A stretch of DNA of 64,000 nt from Enterococcus rotai. GTDB lineage: Bacteria > Bacillota > Bacilli > Lactobacillales > Enterococcaceae. Location of the stretch: NCBI RefSeq assembly GCF_001465345.1, contig NZ_CP013655.1:248001-312000 (forward strand). Reading direction: 5' to 3'. The position numbers and the translations under genes were made by a program. Positions within the stretch are counted from its first letter, which is position 1; every line of letters starts with the position of its first letter. Below, one piece after another: positions 36,899-45,304 of this stretch. The notes below the pieces were generated by a model. The model did not search any database. It worked only from the letters and a program-made list of their open reading frames with translations, and had not been told where the DNA came from.

Positions 36899-37393
36899 TT
36901 ACACTCCTTTTGATACACGGAACAATGGTTGATTAAATTCAACAACATCTTCATTTTGTATCAATACTTCAGTAATTACACCATCGACCGATGCAGTGAT
37001 TTCATTCATAAGTTTCATTGCCTCAACGATACAAACAACATCACCTTTTTTCACCGAGTCACCAACTTGCTTGAAGTTTTCCTTATCTGGTGCAGGTTTT
37101 AAATAGACAACCCCAACGATTGGAGAAATGATTTCTTCTATGTTTTCTGGTTTTGCTTCTGGTGTTATTGTTTCATTTATTGGTTCTTTTACTTCGACAG
37201 TTTGGCTGGTAACCTCTACTGTCCCTTGACTGGCTACATTATTATCCGTAACTTGTTTTACTTCACCAGACGTTTTTTGTGTCACTTTATTTTTATTCAT
37301 ATAAAGGCCAAAAGAACCTTCTTTAAGATCAAATTCTGTTAGTGTCGATTGGTCAAACTGTGTTAATAATTCCTTGACTTCATTGATATTCAT
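36899..37393 (-). CDS. accB: Biotin carboxyl carrier protein of acetyl-CoA carboxylase
   Basis: A 164-residue protein. An N-terminal helical segment and a long flexible Thr/Val/Pro/Glu-rich linker (about 40-88) lead to the biotinyl domain, with the lysine in VEAMKLMNE (Lys127). One nt separates it from the fabF stop. Confidence 0.95.
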   Translation of the reverse strand: MNINEVKELLTQFDQSTLTEFDLKEGSFGLYMNKNKVTQKTSGEVKQVTDNNVASQGTVEVTSQTVEVKEPINETITPEAKPENIEEIISPIVGVVYLKPAPDKENFKQVGDSVKKGDVVCIVEAMKLMNEITASVDGVITEVLIQNEDVVEFNQPLFRVSKGV

Positions 37394-37394
37394 C

Positions 37395-38630
37395 TTAATC
37401 CTCCCAACGTTTTAAACAAAGTACTGCATTATGACCACCAAAGCCAAAAGAATTGGTCAATGCATAGTCAAAGTCGTGTTTTTGACTTTCATTTGTCACA
37501 ATATTTATTTCGATAGCTTCATCAAGATTCTCTATATTGATCGTTGGTGGAATAAATTGATGTTGTAATGCATTCAATGTTGCGATAGCTTCGATTCCAC
37601 CAGTTGCTCCTAATGCATGTCCAGTCATACTTTTCGTACTGCTGACACGAACATTTTTAGCAGCTTCACCCAATGCGGTTTGGATTGCTTTGGTTTCTGC
37701 TACATCATTTGAAGGTGTGCTAGTTCCGTGAGCATTGATGTATCCTACTTTAGCGGGCTCAATGGCTGCTTCGTCGATTGCTAATTTCATGGCTTTAGCC
37801 GCGCCACTACCATCTGGTCTTGGTGAAGTCATATGATACGCATCACAATTTGCACCATAACCAACGATTTCACCTAAAATTTTAGCCCCTCTGTTTTGTG
37901 CGTGTTCTAAAGATTCAAGAACTAAAATTCCAGCGCCTTCACCCATTACAAACCCACTACGGTCTTTATCAAAAGGAATCGATCCTCTATTTGGATTTTC
38001 TTCAGATGTCACAGCTGTTAAAGATGCAAAACCAGCGATCCCAATTTCAGTTATCGATGCTTCTGTTCCACCAGCTAGCAAAACATCTGAATAACCATGT
38101 TTGATATTTCTAAATGCTTCACCAATCGAATTATTCGCCGTAGCACATGCAGTGACTGTCGCTGTACAAATCCCTCTAGCTCCTACACGTAAAGCTATAT
38201 TGCCAGCTGCCATGTTCCCGATTGCCATCGGTATAAATAAAGGAGCGACTCTTTTAGGACCTTTTTCACGCATTCGGGTCACTTGGTCTTGAATTGTTTG
38301 AAGTCCCCCAATTCCAGATCCCACCATAACACCAAAACGATCCACATCGATTTGATCAGTGTCTAGTTTACTCATCTCCAACGCTTCTAGTGCTGCATAG
38401 ATACCAAAAAGAGAAAATAAATCCATTCTTTTGGCATCTTTTTTAGCAAAATATTTATCGAATGGAAAATCTTTCACTTCAGCTGCTAAGGTAATACCTG
38501 TTTCATCGGCATCGAATTTTGTAATCGGTCCAATTCCGTTTTTTCCTGTTTGTAAACTGTCTAAAAAGGTTTCAGCGTCATTCCCAATTGGGGATGCTAC
38601 ACCATAACCTGTGATCACTACGCGATTCAT
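37395..38630 (-). CDS. fabF: Beta-ketoacyl-ACP synthase II
   Basis: A 411-residue thiolase-fold condensing enzyme with Cys162 (TACATANNS), His301 (NAHGTSTPSND) and His338 (GHALGATGG). It elongates acyl-ACP with malonyl-ACP. Standard length. Confidence 0.96.
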   Translation of the reverse strand: MNRVVITGYGVASPIGNDAETFLDSLQTGKNGIGPITKFDADETGITLAAEVKDFPFDKYFAKKDAKRMDLFSLFGIYAALEALEMSKLDTDQIDVDRFGVMVGSGIGGLQTIQDQVTRMREKGPKRVAPLFIPMAIGNMAAGNIALRVGARGICTATVTACATANNSIGEAFRNIKHGYSDVLLAGGTEASITEIGIAGFASLTAVTSEENPNRGSIPFDKDRSGFVMGEGAGILVLESLEHAQNRGAKILGEIVGYGANCDAYHMTSPRPDGSGAAKAMKLAIDEAAIEPAKVGYINAHGTSTPSNDVAETKAIQTALGEAAKNVRVSSTKSMTGHALGATGGIEAIATLNALQHQFIPPTINIENLDEAIEINIVTNESQKHDFDYALTNSFGFGGHNAVLCLKRWED

Positions 38631-38656
38631 TCAATCGCTCCTTTCAAGCTTATTCA

Positions 38657-39394
38657 TTAGCCATGCATGACTAAACCACCGTCTACATTTAAAACTTGCC
38701 CTGTTATATAAGGACTTTTTGCTAAAAAGATAGCTGCATTTGCAACATCTTCTACGTGTCCAAATGATTGCAATGGAATTTGTTGACTCATTTGTTCTTT
38801 TACTTTATCGGATAAAACTTCTGTCATTTCAGTTTCAATAAAGCCTGGTGCAATAGCATTACAGGTAATACCGCGTGCCGCAACTTCTCTTGCCACCGAT
38901 TTAGTTAAACCAATCACGCCTGCTTTACTTGCAGCATAATTAGCTTGACCAATATTCCCCATTAGCCCTACAACACTCGACATATTGATGATACTTCCAC
39001 TACGTTGCTTCATCATCTTTTTAACCGTATGTTGTGTCATATTAAAGGTTCCCGTTAAATTGATTTGAATGCAACGTGTAAAATCTTCTTCTGACATTCT
39101 CAATAGTAATTTATCATTAGTGATTCCTGCATTATTAATTAAAACATCGATTGATCCTAAACCATCAACGACCGTTTGGATCATCGCTCCAGCTGCTTCA
39201 AAATCTGCAATATCACCAGAAACACCGATGCATTTAACTCCTAAAGCTTCTACTTCTGCAATAAGCTCTACACTGATTTCGCTACGCCCATTTAAGGCAA
39301 TATTGGCTCCTTCTTGTGCAAAGGCAAGAGCAACAGCTTTTCCGATTCCACGTGTACTTCCAGTTACAAAAACATTTTTCCCTCTTAAATCCAT
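38657..39394 (-). CDS. fabG: 3-oxoacyl-ACP reductase FabG
   Basis: A 245-residue short-chain dehydrogenase: NADPH loop TGSTRGIG (11-18), NNAG (87-90), Ser139/140, Tyr153 and Lys157 (YAASK). It reduces 3-oxoacyl-ACP. Located between fabD and fabF, as in other lactic acid bacteria. Confidence 0.96.
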   Translation of the reverse strand: MDLRGKNVFVTGSTRGIGKAVALAFAQEGANIALNGRSEISVELIAEVEALGVKCIGVSGDIADFEAAGAMIQTVVDGLGSIDVLINNAGITNDKLLLRMSEEDFTRCIQINLTGTFNMTQHTVKKMMKQRSGSIINMSSVVGLMGNIGQANYAASKAGVIGLTKSVAREVAARGITCNAIAPGFIETEMTEVLSDKVKEQMSQQIPLQSFGHVEDVANAAIFLAKSPYITGQVLNVDGGLVMHG

Positions 39395-39397
39395 TCG

Positions 39398-40327
39398 TTA
39401 CCTCCCGTCCAACAAAGCTTGAGCATCAGATAATGTTTTCTCATCTTCAACACGAGCCGTTTGGATTTCTTTATCGATCTTCTTAATAAAACCAGTCAAG
39501 GTTTTGCCTGGTCCCACTTCTATAATGACATCAACATTCATTTTTTTTATTGTTTCAATACTGTCAGCAAAACGAACAGCAGACATAACTTGTTTTTCTA
39601 ATAGTTCCTTGATCTCTGCTTGCGCCATTATTTGTGCTGTAGTATTACTAATTACAGGAATCGTCATTTCTGCAAAATTTATTTTTTCTAATTCCCTAGC
39701 TAATTGTTCTGATGCTGGTTTCAGCAAGGCTGTGTGAAAAGGACCACTGACTTTTAATGGAACCATGCGTTTAACACCCGCTTCTGTCAATAACTCCACT
39801 GCTTTATCAACCGCAGGTATTTCTCCACCAATCACAATTTGCTGTGGTGTATTATAGTTAGCCGGAGATACAATGCCAAGATCACTCGCTTTTTGACAAC
39901 ACGCTTCGATCAATGAACGTTCTGCATTCATCACTGCAACCATTTTACCCGTTCCAGAAGGTGCTGCCTCTGCCATATATTTCCCTCTTTTGGCAACTAA
40001 TTGAACAGCTTCTTTAAATGAAATTGCGCCACTGGCAACGAGCGCACTATATTCACCAAGACTAAGTCCAGCTACTACATCTGGCTGATATCCTCTAGCC
40101 TTTAACAAGCGATAAAAAGCAATGCTGACAGTTAGAATTGCCGGTTGTGTATACATTGTTTCATTTAGTCGATCATTTTCAGAAAAGCAAAGCTCTGCCA
40201 TATCGTAACCTAAAGCTTCACTTGCTTCTTTAAACGTTTCTTGAACAATTTCTTCTTGATCAAATAATTCCTGGCCCATTCCAATATATTGAGCCCCTTG
40301 TCCACTAAATACAAAAGCTGTTTTCAT
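39398..40327 (-). CDS. fabD: Malonyl-CoA:ACP transacylase
   Basis: A 309-residue acyltransferase with FSGQGAQYIGMG, nucleophile Ser89 in GLSLGEYSAL, and the His in SGPFHTALL. It loads malonate on ACP. The 380-nt space to fabK upstream is filled with three tandem hairpin repeats. Confidence 0.96.
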   Translation of the reverse strand: MKTAFVFSGQGAQYIGMGQELFDQEEIVQETFKEASEALGYDMAELCFSENDRLNETMYTQPAILTVSIAFYRLLKARGYQPDVVAGLSLGEYSALVASGAISFKEAVQLVAKRGKYMAEAAPSGTGKMVAVMNAERSLIEACCQKASDLGIVSPANYNTPQQIVIGGEIPAVDKAVELLTEAGVKRMVPLKVSGPFHTALLKPASEQLARELEKINFAEMTIPVISNTTAQIMAQAEIKELLEKQVMSAVRFADSIETIKKMNVDVIIEVGPGKTLTGFIKKIDKEIQTARVEDEKTLSDAQALLDGR

Positions 40328-40342
40328 TACTTTACTCCTTAC

Positions 40343-40690
40343 TTTAAAAGCTGAACGAGCTCGTTCAGCATCGACGAAAAATAGGAAAAAATAAATGTGG
40401 CGCTTTTTGCCGCAATTAGTTTTTATCTTTTTTCCGAGATGCTAGCCCGTGAAGCTAGATAGTTTAAAAGCTGAATGGGCTTAATCAGCTCTGACTGAAA
40501 AATAGGAAAAATTGACTGTGATGTTCTTTGTCACATTCAATTTTTATCTTTTTTCCTAAAAGCTAGCCCATGAAGCTAGACATATTTAAAAGCGTAGCAG
40601 GCTCGTTCAGCCTTGAATGAAAAATAGGAAAACATGATTGAGGTGCTTTTTACCTCATTCAAGTTTTATCTTTTTTTGTCAAGCCTAGTA
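40343..40690. repeat. Three tandem ~120-bp hairpin repeats between fabK and fabD
   Basis: Units start at TTTAAAAGC: 40343-40462, 40463-40584 and 40585 to about 40690. Each has a GAAAAATAGGAAAA box, a variable inner hairpin, and TTTTTATCTTTTTTCC. Units 1 and 2 close with GCTAGCCC-TGAAGCTAGA. Inner arms differ between units (GTGGCGC/GCCGC, TGTGA/TCACA, TGAGGT/ACCTCA) yet stay complementary. They sit in the transcribed spacer of the operon. Confidence 0.85.
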
Positions 40691-40708
40691 ATCCACAAAT
40701 AATTCCAG

Positions 40709-41665
40709 CTAGATCCATTGGTCACATCTTGCCGCCATCACTTCTTTTGTTTCAATAATATATGATTCAATAATTTCTTTTGCTGTTTCTTCTTTCTTTA
40801 TCAGTCCTGCAATTTGACCAGCCATGATTGATCCTTGATGTATATCCCCTTCAACAACCGCTTTACGTAAGGCACCTTGACCTAATTTATCAAATTTTAC
40901 AAGATCAGGTTCATCTTTTCTCAATTCTATCTTTTCTAAACGATCATATTCATTCGTCAATTTATTTTTGATTGTCCGCACTGGGTGGCCAAAATGCTGA
41001 CATGTTACAGTCGTATCGACATCTCTCGCTTTGATGATTCTAGCCTTATAATTTTCGTGTACAGTACATTCTTTTGCAACTAGAAAACGCGTGCCAACTT
41101 GGACTGCGTCTGCACCTAACATTAGTGCCGCCGCCATGCCTCGTCCGTCCCCAATGCCTCCTGCCGCTATCACTGGAATGGTCAGTGCATCTACAACTTG
41201 TGGTACCAGACTCATAGTTGTCAATTTACCAATATGTCCTCCAGCTTCCATTCCTTCAACAACCACTGCATCTGCGCCTATTTTTTCCATACGAGCACCA
41301 AGCGCAACCGAAGGAATTACTGGAATTACTTTAATATTATGTTCTTTAAAACGAGCCATATACTTGCTTGGATTACCAGCTCCTGTTGTAACAACTGGCA
41401 CATTTTCTTCACAAACTAAATCTACAATATCTTGTGCAAATGGTGAAAGCAGCATAATATTGACCGCAAAAGGCTTATTTGTTATTTCTTTGATTTTTTT
41501 GATTTCAGCTTGAACAACTTCTTTTGGTGCGTTACCACCTGCAATAATTCCAAGCCCACCAGCCTCAGAAACGGCTCCAGCTAGAGAAGCATCTGCAATC
41601 CAAGCCATTCCTCCTTGGAAAATTGGGTATTGGATTCCAATTAGCTCACATATCTTTGACTGCAT
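40709..41665 (-). CDS. fabK: Enoyl-ACP reductase II (FabK, FMN-dependent)
   Basis: A 318-residue TIM-barrel flavoprotein of the nitronate monooxygenase family. ATG 41665 has AAAGG nine nt before; an ATG 9 nt upstream is too close to the site. Features: YPIFQGGMAWIADASLA, AGGNAP, VVVEGMEAGGHIG, PVIAAGGIGDGRG, GADAVQVGTRFL. It performs the last reduction of fatty-acid elongation and is naturally insensitive to triclosan. Confidence 0.95.
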   Translation of the reverse strand: MQSKICELIGIQYPIFQGGMAWIADASLAGAVSEAGGLGIIAGGNAPKEVVQAEIKKIKEITNKPFAVNIMLLSPFAQDIVDLVCEENVPVVTTGAGNPSKYMARFKEHNIKVIPVIPSVALGARMEKIGADAVVVEGMEAGGHIGKLTTMSLVPQVVDALTIPVIAAGGIGDGRGMAAALMLGADAVQVGTRFLVAKECTVHENYKARIIKARDVDTTVTCQHFGHPVRTIKNKLTNEYDRLEKIELRKDEPDLVKFDKLGQGALRKAVVEGDIHQGSIMAGQIAGLIKKEETAKEIIESYIIETKEVMAARCDQWI

Positions 41666-41699
41666 ATAGTACATCCTTTAATTTTATAGAATAATTAAT

Positions 41700-41741
41700 C
41701 AAAAAAGAGCTGGAACAAAACTCTATAAGTTTAGTACCAGC
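41700..41741 (-). terminator. Intra-operon terminator between acpP and fabK
   Basis: Arms GCTGGTACTAAACT / AGTTTTGTTCCAGC (41728-41741 with 41709-41722, two mismatches) followed by CTCTTTTTTG on the minus strand. Confidence 0.65.
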
Positions 41742-41849
41742 CTTTGAATTCCAACGAGCGGTGTGAATAATGCAAGGTCTTTAGCAATTGTTGAGAATCG
41801 CACCGAGCCTTGCTCATCCAACTTCTATTTTACCTGATCGCTTTAAATA
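41742..41849. other. acpP-fabK spacer
   Basis: Between the acpP stop and the internal terminator. It has a weak inverted pair GCAAGG / CCTTGC (about 41781-41815). No gene. Confidence 0.4.
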
Positions 41850-42074
41850 TTATGCTTTTTGTTTTTCTACGTATGTTACTAAATCTTGAACAGTAGTAAT
41901 ACCATCTTCTGATTCGATCTTTATATCAAAAGCATCTTCGATTTCATTGATGATTTGGAATAAATCCAAGCTATCAGCGTCTAATTCTTCTTGAATGTTT
42001 GTTGTTAATTTTACTTCCTCAGGTTCTTTACCTAATTCTTCTACAATAATTGCTTGAATTTTTTCGAATACCAT
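41850..42074 (-). CDS. acpP: Acyl carrier protein
   Basis: A 74-residue acidic four-helix protein with the phosphopantetheine site DADSLDLFQ (Ser35). The second gene after fabH, it precedes fabK. Carries growing acyl chains in the cytoplasm. Confidence 0.95.
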   Translation of the reverse strand: MVFEKIQAIIVEELGKEPEEVKLTTNIQEELDADSLDLFQIINEIEDAFDIKIESEDGITTVQDLVTYVEKQKA

Positions 42075-42124
42075 GTGTATATTCCTCCAATAATTTTCTT
42101 TTTTTAATTTATATAGTTACAGTT

Positions 42125-43084
42125 TTACAGCGTCATGAGGATTGAACCCCAAGTTAATCCACCGCCATAGCCTGTTAACACAATTTTTTGTTTGGAGCCT
42201 AATTGAAGCACTCCACTCTCAACTGATTCATCTAGTAACAAAGGGATACTTGCAGCTGAGGTATTACCATTATGTTCCATATTAGTGAGAAACTTTTCTC
42301 TTGGAACATTGAGTTTTTTTGATATCTTTTCGATGATTCGTTTATTCGCTTGATGTAATAATAAATAATCTACATCATCTTCCACGATCTCTCGAATATT
42401 ATTCGTCACATCATTTAGCGAAAAATCATAGATATCCCTACCTGCCATTTGTAAATAGCCAGAGCTTTCAGCAGTTCCTGTATAAAAGGGACTCTGATTT
42501 TCTATATAACCAGAAGTTAGTGACTTTCCTCTTTGACCATCAGACTGTAGCTTTTCACTGATAAAATGCTCTTCGTCGCTTGCTTCTAATAAAACACCGG
42601 CCGCGCCATCACCAAATAATACAGCTGTACTGCGGTCATTCCAATCAAGAACTTTAGAAAGTGTTTCACCACCAATGATCATTCCTAATTTTTTACCTGT
42701 TCGAATCAATTTTTCACCCATACTTAATGCATAGACAAATCCACTGCAGGCTGCACTGATATCAAAAGCAAATGCATTTGTCGCTGAAATTTTGCCTTGA
42801 ACAAGACAAGCAACAGAAGGTGTTCCGTAATCTGGTGTCATGGTTGCTACTAGGATGAAATCAAGATCTTGTGCTTTTATTCCGGATTTTTCTAGTAACT
42901 TTCCAGCTACTTTAATGCATAAATCAGAAGTATTTTCATTGATGACAATATTTCTTGATCGTATACCAGTCCGACTTGAGATCCATTCATCAGATGTATC
43001 CATCATCGTCGAAAGCTGATGATTTGATACGGCATTTTCAGGAACATATCGGCTCGTACAAGTTATTTTTGCATGTTGGTTCAT
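42125..43084 (-). CDS. fabH: Beta-ketoacyl-ACP synthase III
   Basis: About 319 residues from ATG 43084 (GAGG six nt ahead; a GTG 12 nt upstream lies in that site). Cys113 in SAACSGFVYAL, His in LLHQANKRI, Asn in HNGNTSAAS. It starts fatty-acid synthesis by condensing acetyl-CoA with malonyl-ACP. Confidence 0.95.
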   Translation of the reverse strand: MNQHAKITCTSRYVPENAVSNHQLSTMMDTSDEWISSRTGIRSRNIVINENTSDLCIKVAGKLLEKSGIKAQDLDFILVATMTPDYGTPSVACLVQGKISATNAFAFDISAACSGFVYALSMGEKLIRTGKKLGMIIGGETLSKVLDWNDRSTAVLFGDGAAGVLLEASDEEHFISEKLQSDGQRGKSLTSGYIENQSPFYTGTAESSGYLQMAGRDIYDFSLNDVTNNIREIVEDDVDYLLLHQANKRIIEKISKKLNVPREKFLTNMEHNGNTSAASIPLLLDESVESGVLQLGSKQKIVLTGYGGGLTWGSILMTL

Positions 43085-43099
43085 CTTGGTCCTCACTTT

Positions 43100-43540
43100 T
43101 TATTTATATTCCTTTAAGAAATCATGAAGATTCTTCAATGCTTTTAATAAAGCTTTTTCTTCTGCTTTATCCATTTCGTTTAAAATTCTCTTGACCATTT
43201 CTCTATGGAAGTGCTGATGAACACGAAAAAGTAATTTTCCTTTTTTGGTCAAACCTAACTTGACTACCCGACGATCATCTTCGCTTCTTATACGTTCAAC
43301 ATATCCCTTTTTCACGAGATTATTGATTGCAACTGTCAAAGTTCCTACAGTGATCGACAATTCTTTGGCAACTTCAGAAGAAGTTTTTTTCTTATACATC
43401 CCAATTGCTTCAATCGTGTGCATTTCAGTAATGGATAAGTCCTTAAATTGTGATTTTTTCAGCTCGGATTCTTCGATCGTCAAAATGTCATTAAAGACGC
43501 TGACAAGATAATCATTGACTGTTTCTAAATTAGGTTCCAT
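43100..43540 (-). CDS. fabT: MarR-family regulator FabT
   Basis: About 146 residues from ATG 43540; a longer in-frame start overlaps the operator and is rejected. Winged helix: ITEMHTIEAIG, SSEVAKELSITVGTLTVAINNLVKKGYVERIRSEDDRRVVKLGLT. FabT represses the fab operon with long-chain acyl-ACP as corepressor. First gene of the operon with two palindromic FabT-type boxes at its promoter, so autoregulated. Confidence 0.92.
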   Translation of the reverse strand: MEPNLETVNDYLVSVFNDILTIEESELKKSQFKDLSITEMHTIEAIGMYKKKTSSEVAKELSITVGTLTVAINNLVKKGYVERIRSEDDRRVVKLGLTKKGKLLFRVHQHFHREMVKRILNEMDKAEEKALLKALKNLHDFLKEYK

Positions 43541-43561
43541 TTGTGTACACCATCCATATAC

Positions 43562-43618
43562 TTTGATTATCAAATCATTTGATGTTCAAACTATATCGCA
43601 AATAAAAAAATATTGCAA
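43562..43618 (-). promoter_or_regulatory. fabT promoter with FabT operator
   Basis: -35 TTGCAA (43613-43618), 17-nt spacer, -10 TATAGT (43590-43595). Just downstream lie TTTGATTATCAAAT (43562-43575), close to the streptococcal FabT box, and an overlapping palindrome ATCAAATCATTTGAT (43569-43583). Confidence 0.82.
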
Positions 43619-43923
43619 GTAAAATAGTAGATTTTTAATTTTTCTTAATCAAGAAATCAATTTTATCCACCCATTTTTATTAAAAAATGTATTCTTCAAT
43701 TTAGTTCACATTGATATTTGACACTTTTTCATATGATTTATCATCATTTATTTTTAATTCGATCGTCAAACTATTTTTGATCATTAAATAAACAAACACA
43801 TTTATTTGATTTAAACATTCTTATTCTAGTAACTCACAGTAGCTTATCTGCAGTTTTTGACATTATTTCTTTGTGAATTCTACGAAAATTAGATTGTTCT
43901 TCCCTGTCAAATAGTTGTAAAAA
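43619..43923. other. AT-rich intergenic region upstream of fabT
   Basis: I see nothing supported beyond T-rich and A-rich stretches. Confidence 0.5.
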
Positions 43924-43959
43924 AATCCTGTGGCGTACAAAAATGTACGCCACAGGATT
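43924..43959. terminator. Bidirectional terminator after the ykuJ-like gene
   Basis: Perfect 16-bp stem AATCCTGTGGCGTACA / TGTACGCCACAGGATT with A- and T-runs on either side. Confidence 0.85.
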
Positions 43960-44005
43960 TTTGATTATTTTATTGATTTTGTTAAATTCAGACTGAACTT
44001 TTTAA

Positions 44006-44236
44006 TTATTGAATTAAATCATAAATTTCCATCGCAACAATATCAATATTATCAAATTGATAACTTTGTTGTGAATCAGTTTCTGTTAACTCAAATGTTT
44101 CAGTTGATTTATCATAGTTTACGATGCATTTTTCTGCACCTTCACGTTCAAAACGACGAACTTGAATTTCGTTGTCTGTTGCTTCAGTCATCGCTTCAAG
44201 TCGCTTGATAATCGCCACAAGTTGTGAATGTTTCAT
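44006..44236 (-). CDS. YkuJ-family (DUF1797) small protein
   Basis: A 76-residue cytoplasmic protein, MKHSQLVAIIKRLEAMTE...FEREGAEKCIVNYDKSTETFELTE..., matching the small YkuJ/DUF1797 family of Firmicutes, which has a known fold and no known function. Single gene with its own terminator. Confidence 0.75.
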   Translation of the reverse strand: MKHSQLVAIIKRLEAMTEATDNEIQVRRFEREGAEKCIVNYDKSTETFELTETDSQQSYQFDNIDIVAMEIYDLIQ

Positions 44237-44336
44237 AAATGGGCCTCCCTTTAAAAACTAGTTCTGTATCATTGTATCAAAACATTGTCATTCTTGCATG
44301 ATTTTTCGTCATTTTTTTTAATTTTTTTGCTGTTCT

Positions 44337-45227
44337 TTAATTTTTGACGTTTGGTTGTTTTCCATCTGTCCACCAAAGTTTGATCAACGCTTGTGTCCCA
44401 TCATCCTCAAAGCCTTTAGCAGCAAGCTTTTCGTATAGTTCTGCTGCTAGTTTAGTAGCGGGTAAAGTAAGGCCCATTTTCTCAGCTTCATCTAAGGCAA
44501 TTTTTAAATCTTTGATAAAATGCTTTACAAAAAAACCAGGAGAATAGTTTTCTTTTAAAATTCTCGGACTATAGTTGCTTAATGACCAGTTTGCTGCGCT
44601 ACCTCCAGATAGTGTCTCAATCACTTTATTTAAATCCAACCCCGATTTATCCGCATAAACGAGCATTTCCGTCATACCTGTCATTGTGCCTGCAATCATG
44701 ATCTGATTCGCCATTTTAGTATGTTGCCCCTTACCAGACGAGCCGTGAAGTGTAACAGTTGTCCCAAAAGTTTTAAAAATTGGTAATACTTGATCATAAA
44801 TTGTTTGATCACCACCAACCATGATCGTTAAGGTCCCATTTTTAGCGCCCAGATCCCCTCCAGAAACTGGAGCATCTAATGCTGCACCTCCAAGTTGATT
44901 CGCTTTTATAGCAATTTTTTGTGCTAATGTTGGGGTACTAGTAGTTAAATCAACAATTATCTTACCAGTAATCTTTGTTGAAAAAATCCCATTCTCTTCA
45001 AAATAGATTGACTCAACATCTTTAGGAAACCCGACCATCGTAAATATAATATCACTACTCGCAGTAATTTCAGCAGGAGAATCTTGCCAAATCGCTCCCT
45101 CTTTTACTAATTCAGCAGTCTTGCTTTTCGTCCTATTGTATACATTTACATTTAAACCTTGTTTCATCATGTTTCTGACGATTGCCTCACCCATGACACC
45201 AGTTCCAATAAATCCTATTTGTGGCAT
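44337..45227 (-). CDS. NAD(P)-dependent beta-hydroxyacid dehydrogenase (GarR/HIBADH family)
   Basis: A 296-residue protein: Rossmann motif IGFIGTGVMGEAI, substrate-site LDAPVSGGDLGAKNGTL, catalytic Lys in GKGQHTKMANQI and the NADP-preference segment NVYNRTKSK. Family members reduce tartronate semialdehyde, succinic semialdehyde or oxidise 3-hydroxyisobutyrate. No metabolic neighbours indicate which. Confidence 0.85.
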   Translation of the reverse strand: MPQIGFIGTGVMGEAIVRNMMKQGLNVNVYNRTKSKTAELVKEGAIWQDSPAEITASSDIIFTMVGFPKDVESIYFEENGIFSTKITGKIIVDLTTSTPTLAQKIAIKANQLGGAALDAPVSGGDLGAKNGTLTIMVGGDQTIYDQVLPIFKTFGTTVTLHGSSGKGQHTKMANQIMIAGTMTGMTEMLVYADKSGLDLNKVIETLSGGSAANWSLSNYSPRILKENYSPGFFVKHFIKDLKIALDEAEKMGLTLPATKLAAELYEKLAAKGFEDDGTQALIKLWWTDGKQPNVKN

Positions 45228-45304
45228 ACCTATGTCCCTCCTAATCGTTTTTATAAAGAAAAACTTCTCTTCTTAGTATAAACCAAGAGGAGAAGTTTTG
45301 ATAT

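Noticed and set aside
40343-40690. CRISPR array between fabK and fabD
   Set aside because: The repeats are ~120 bp long, diverged, internally palindromic and contiguous, with no identical short repeat-spacer pattern or cas genes.
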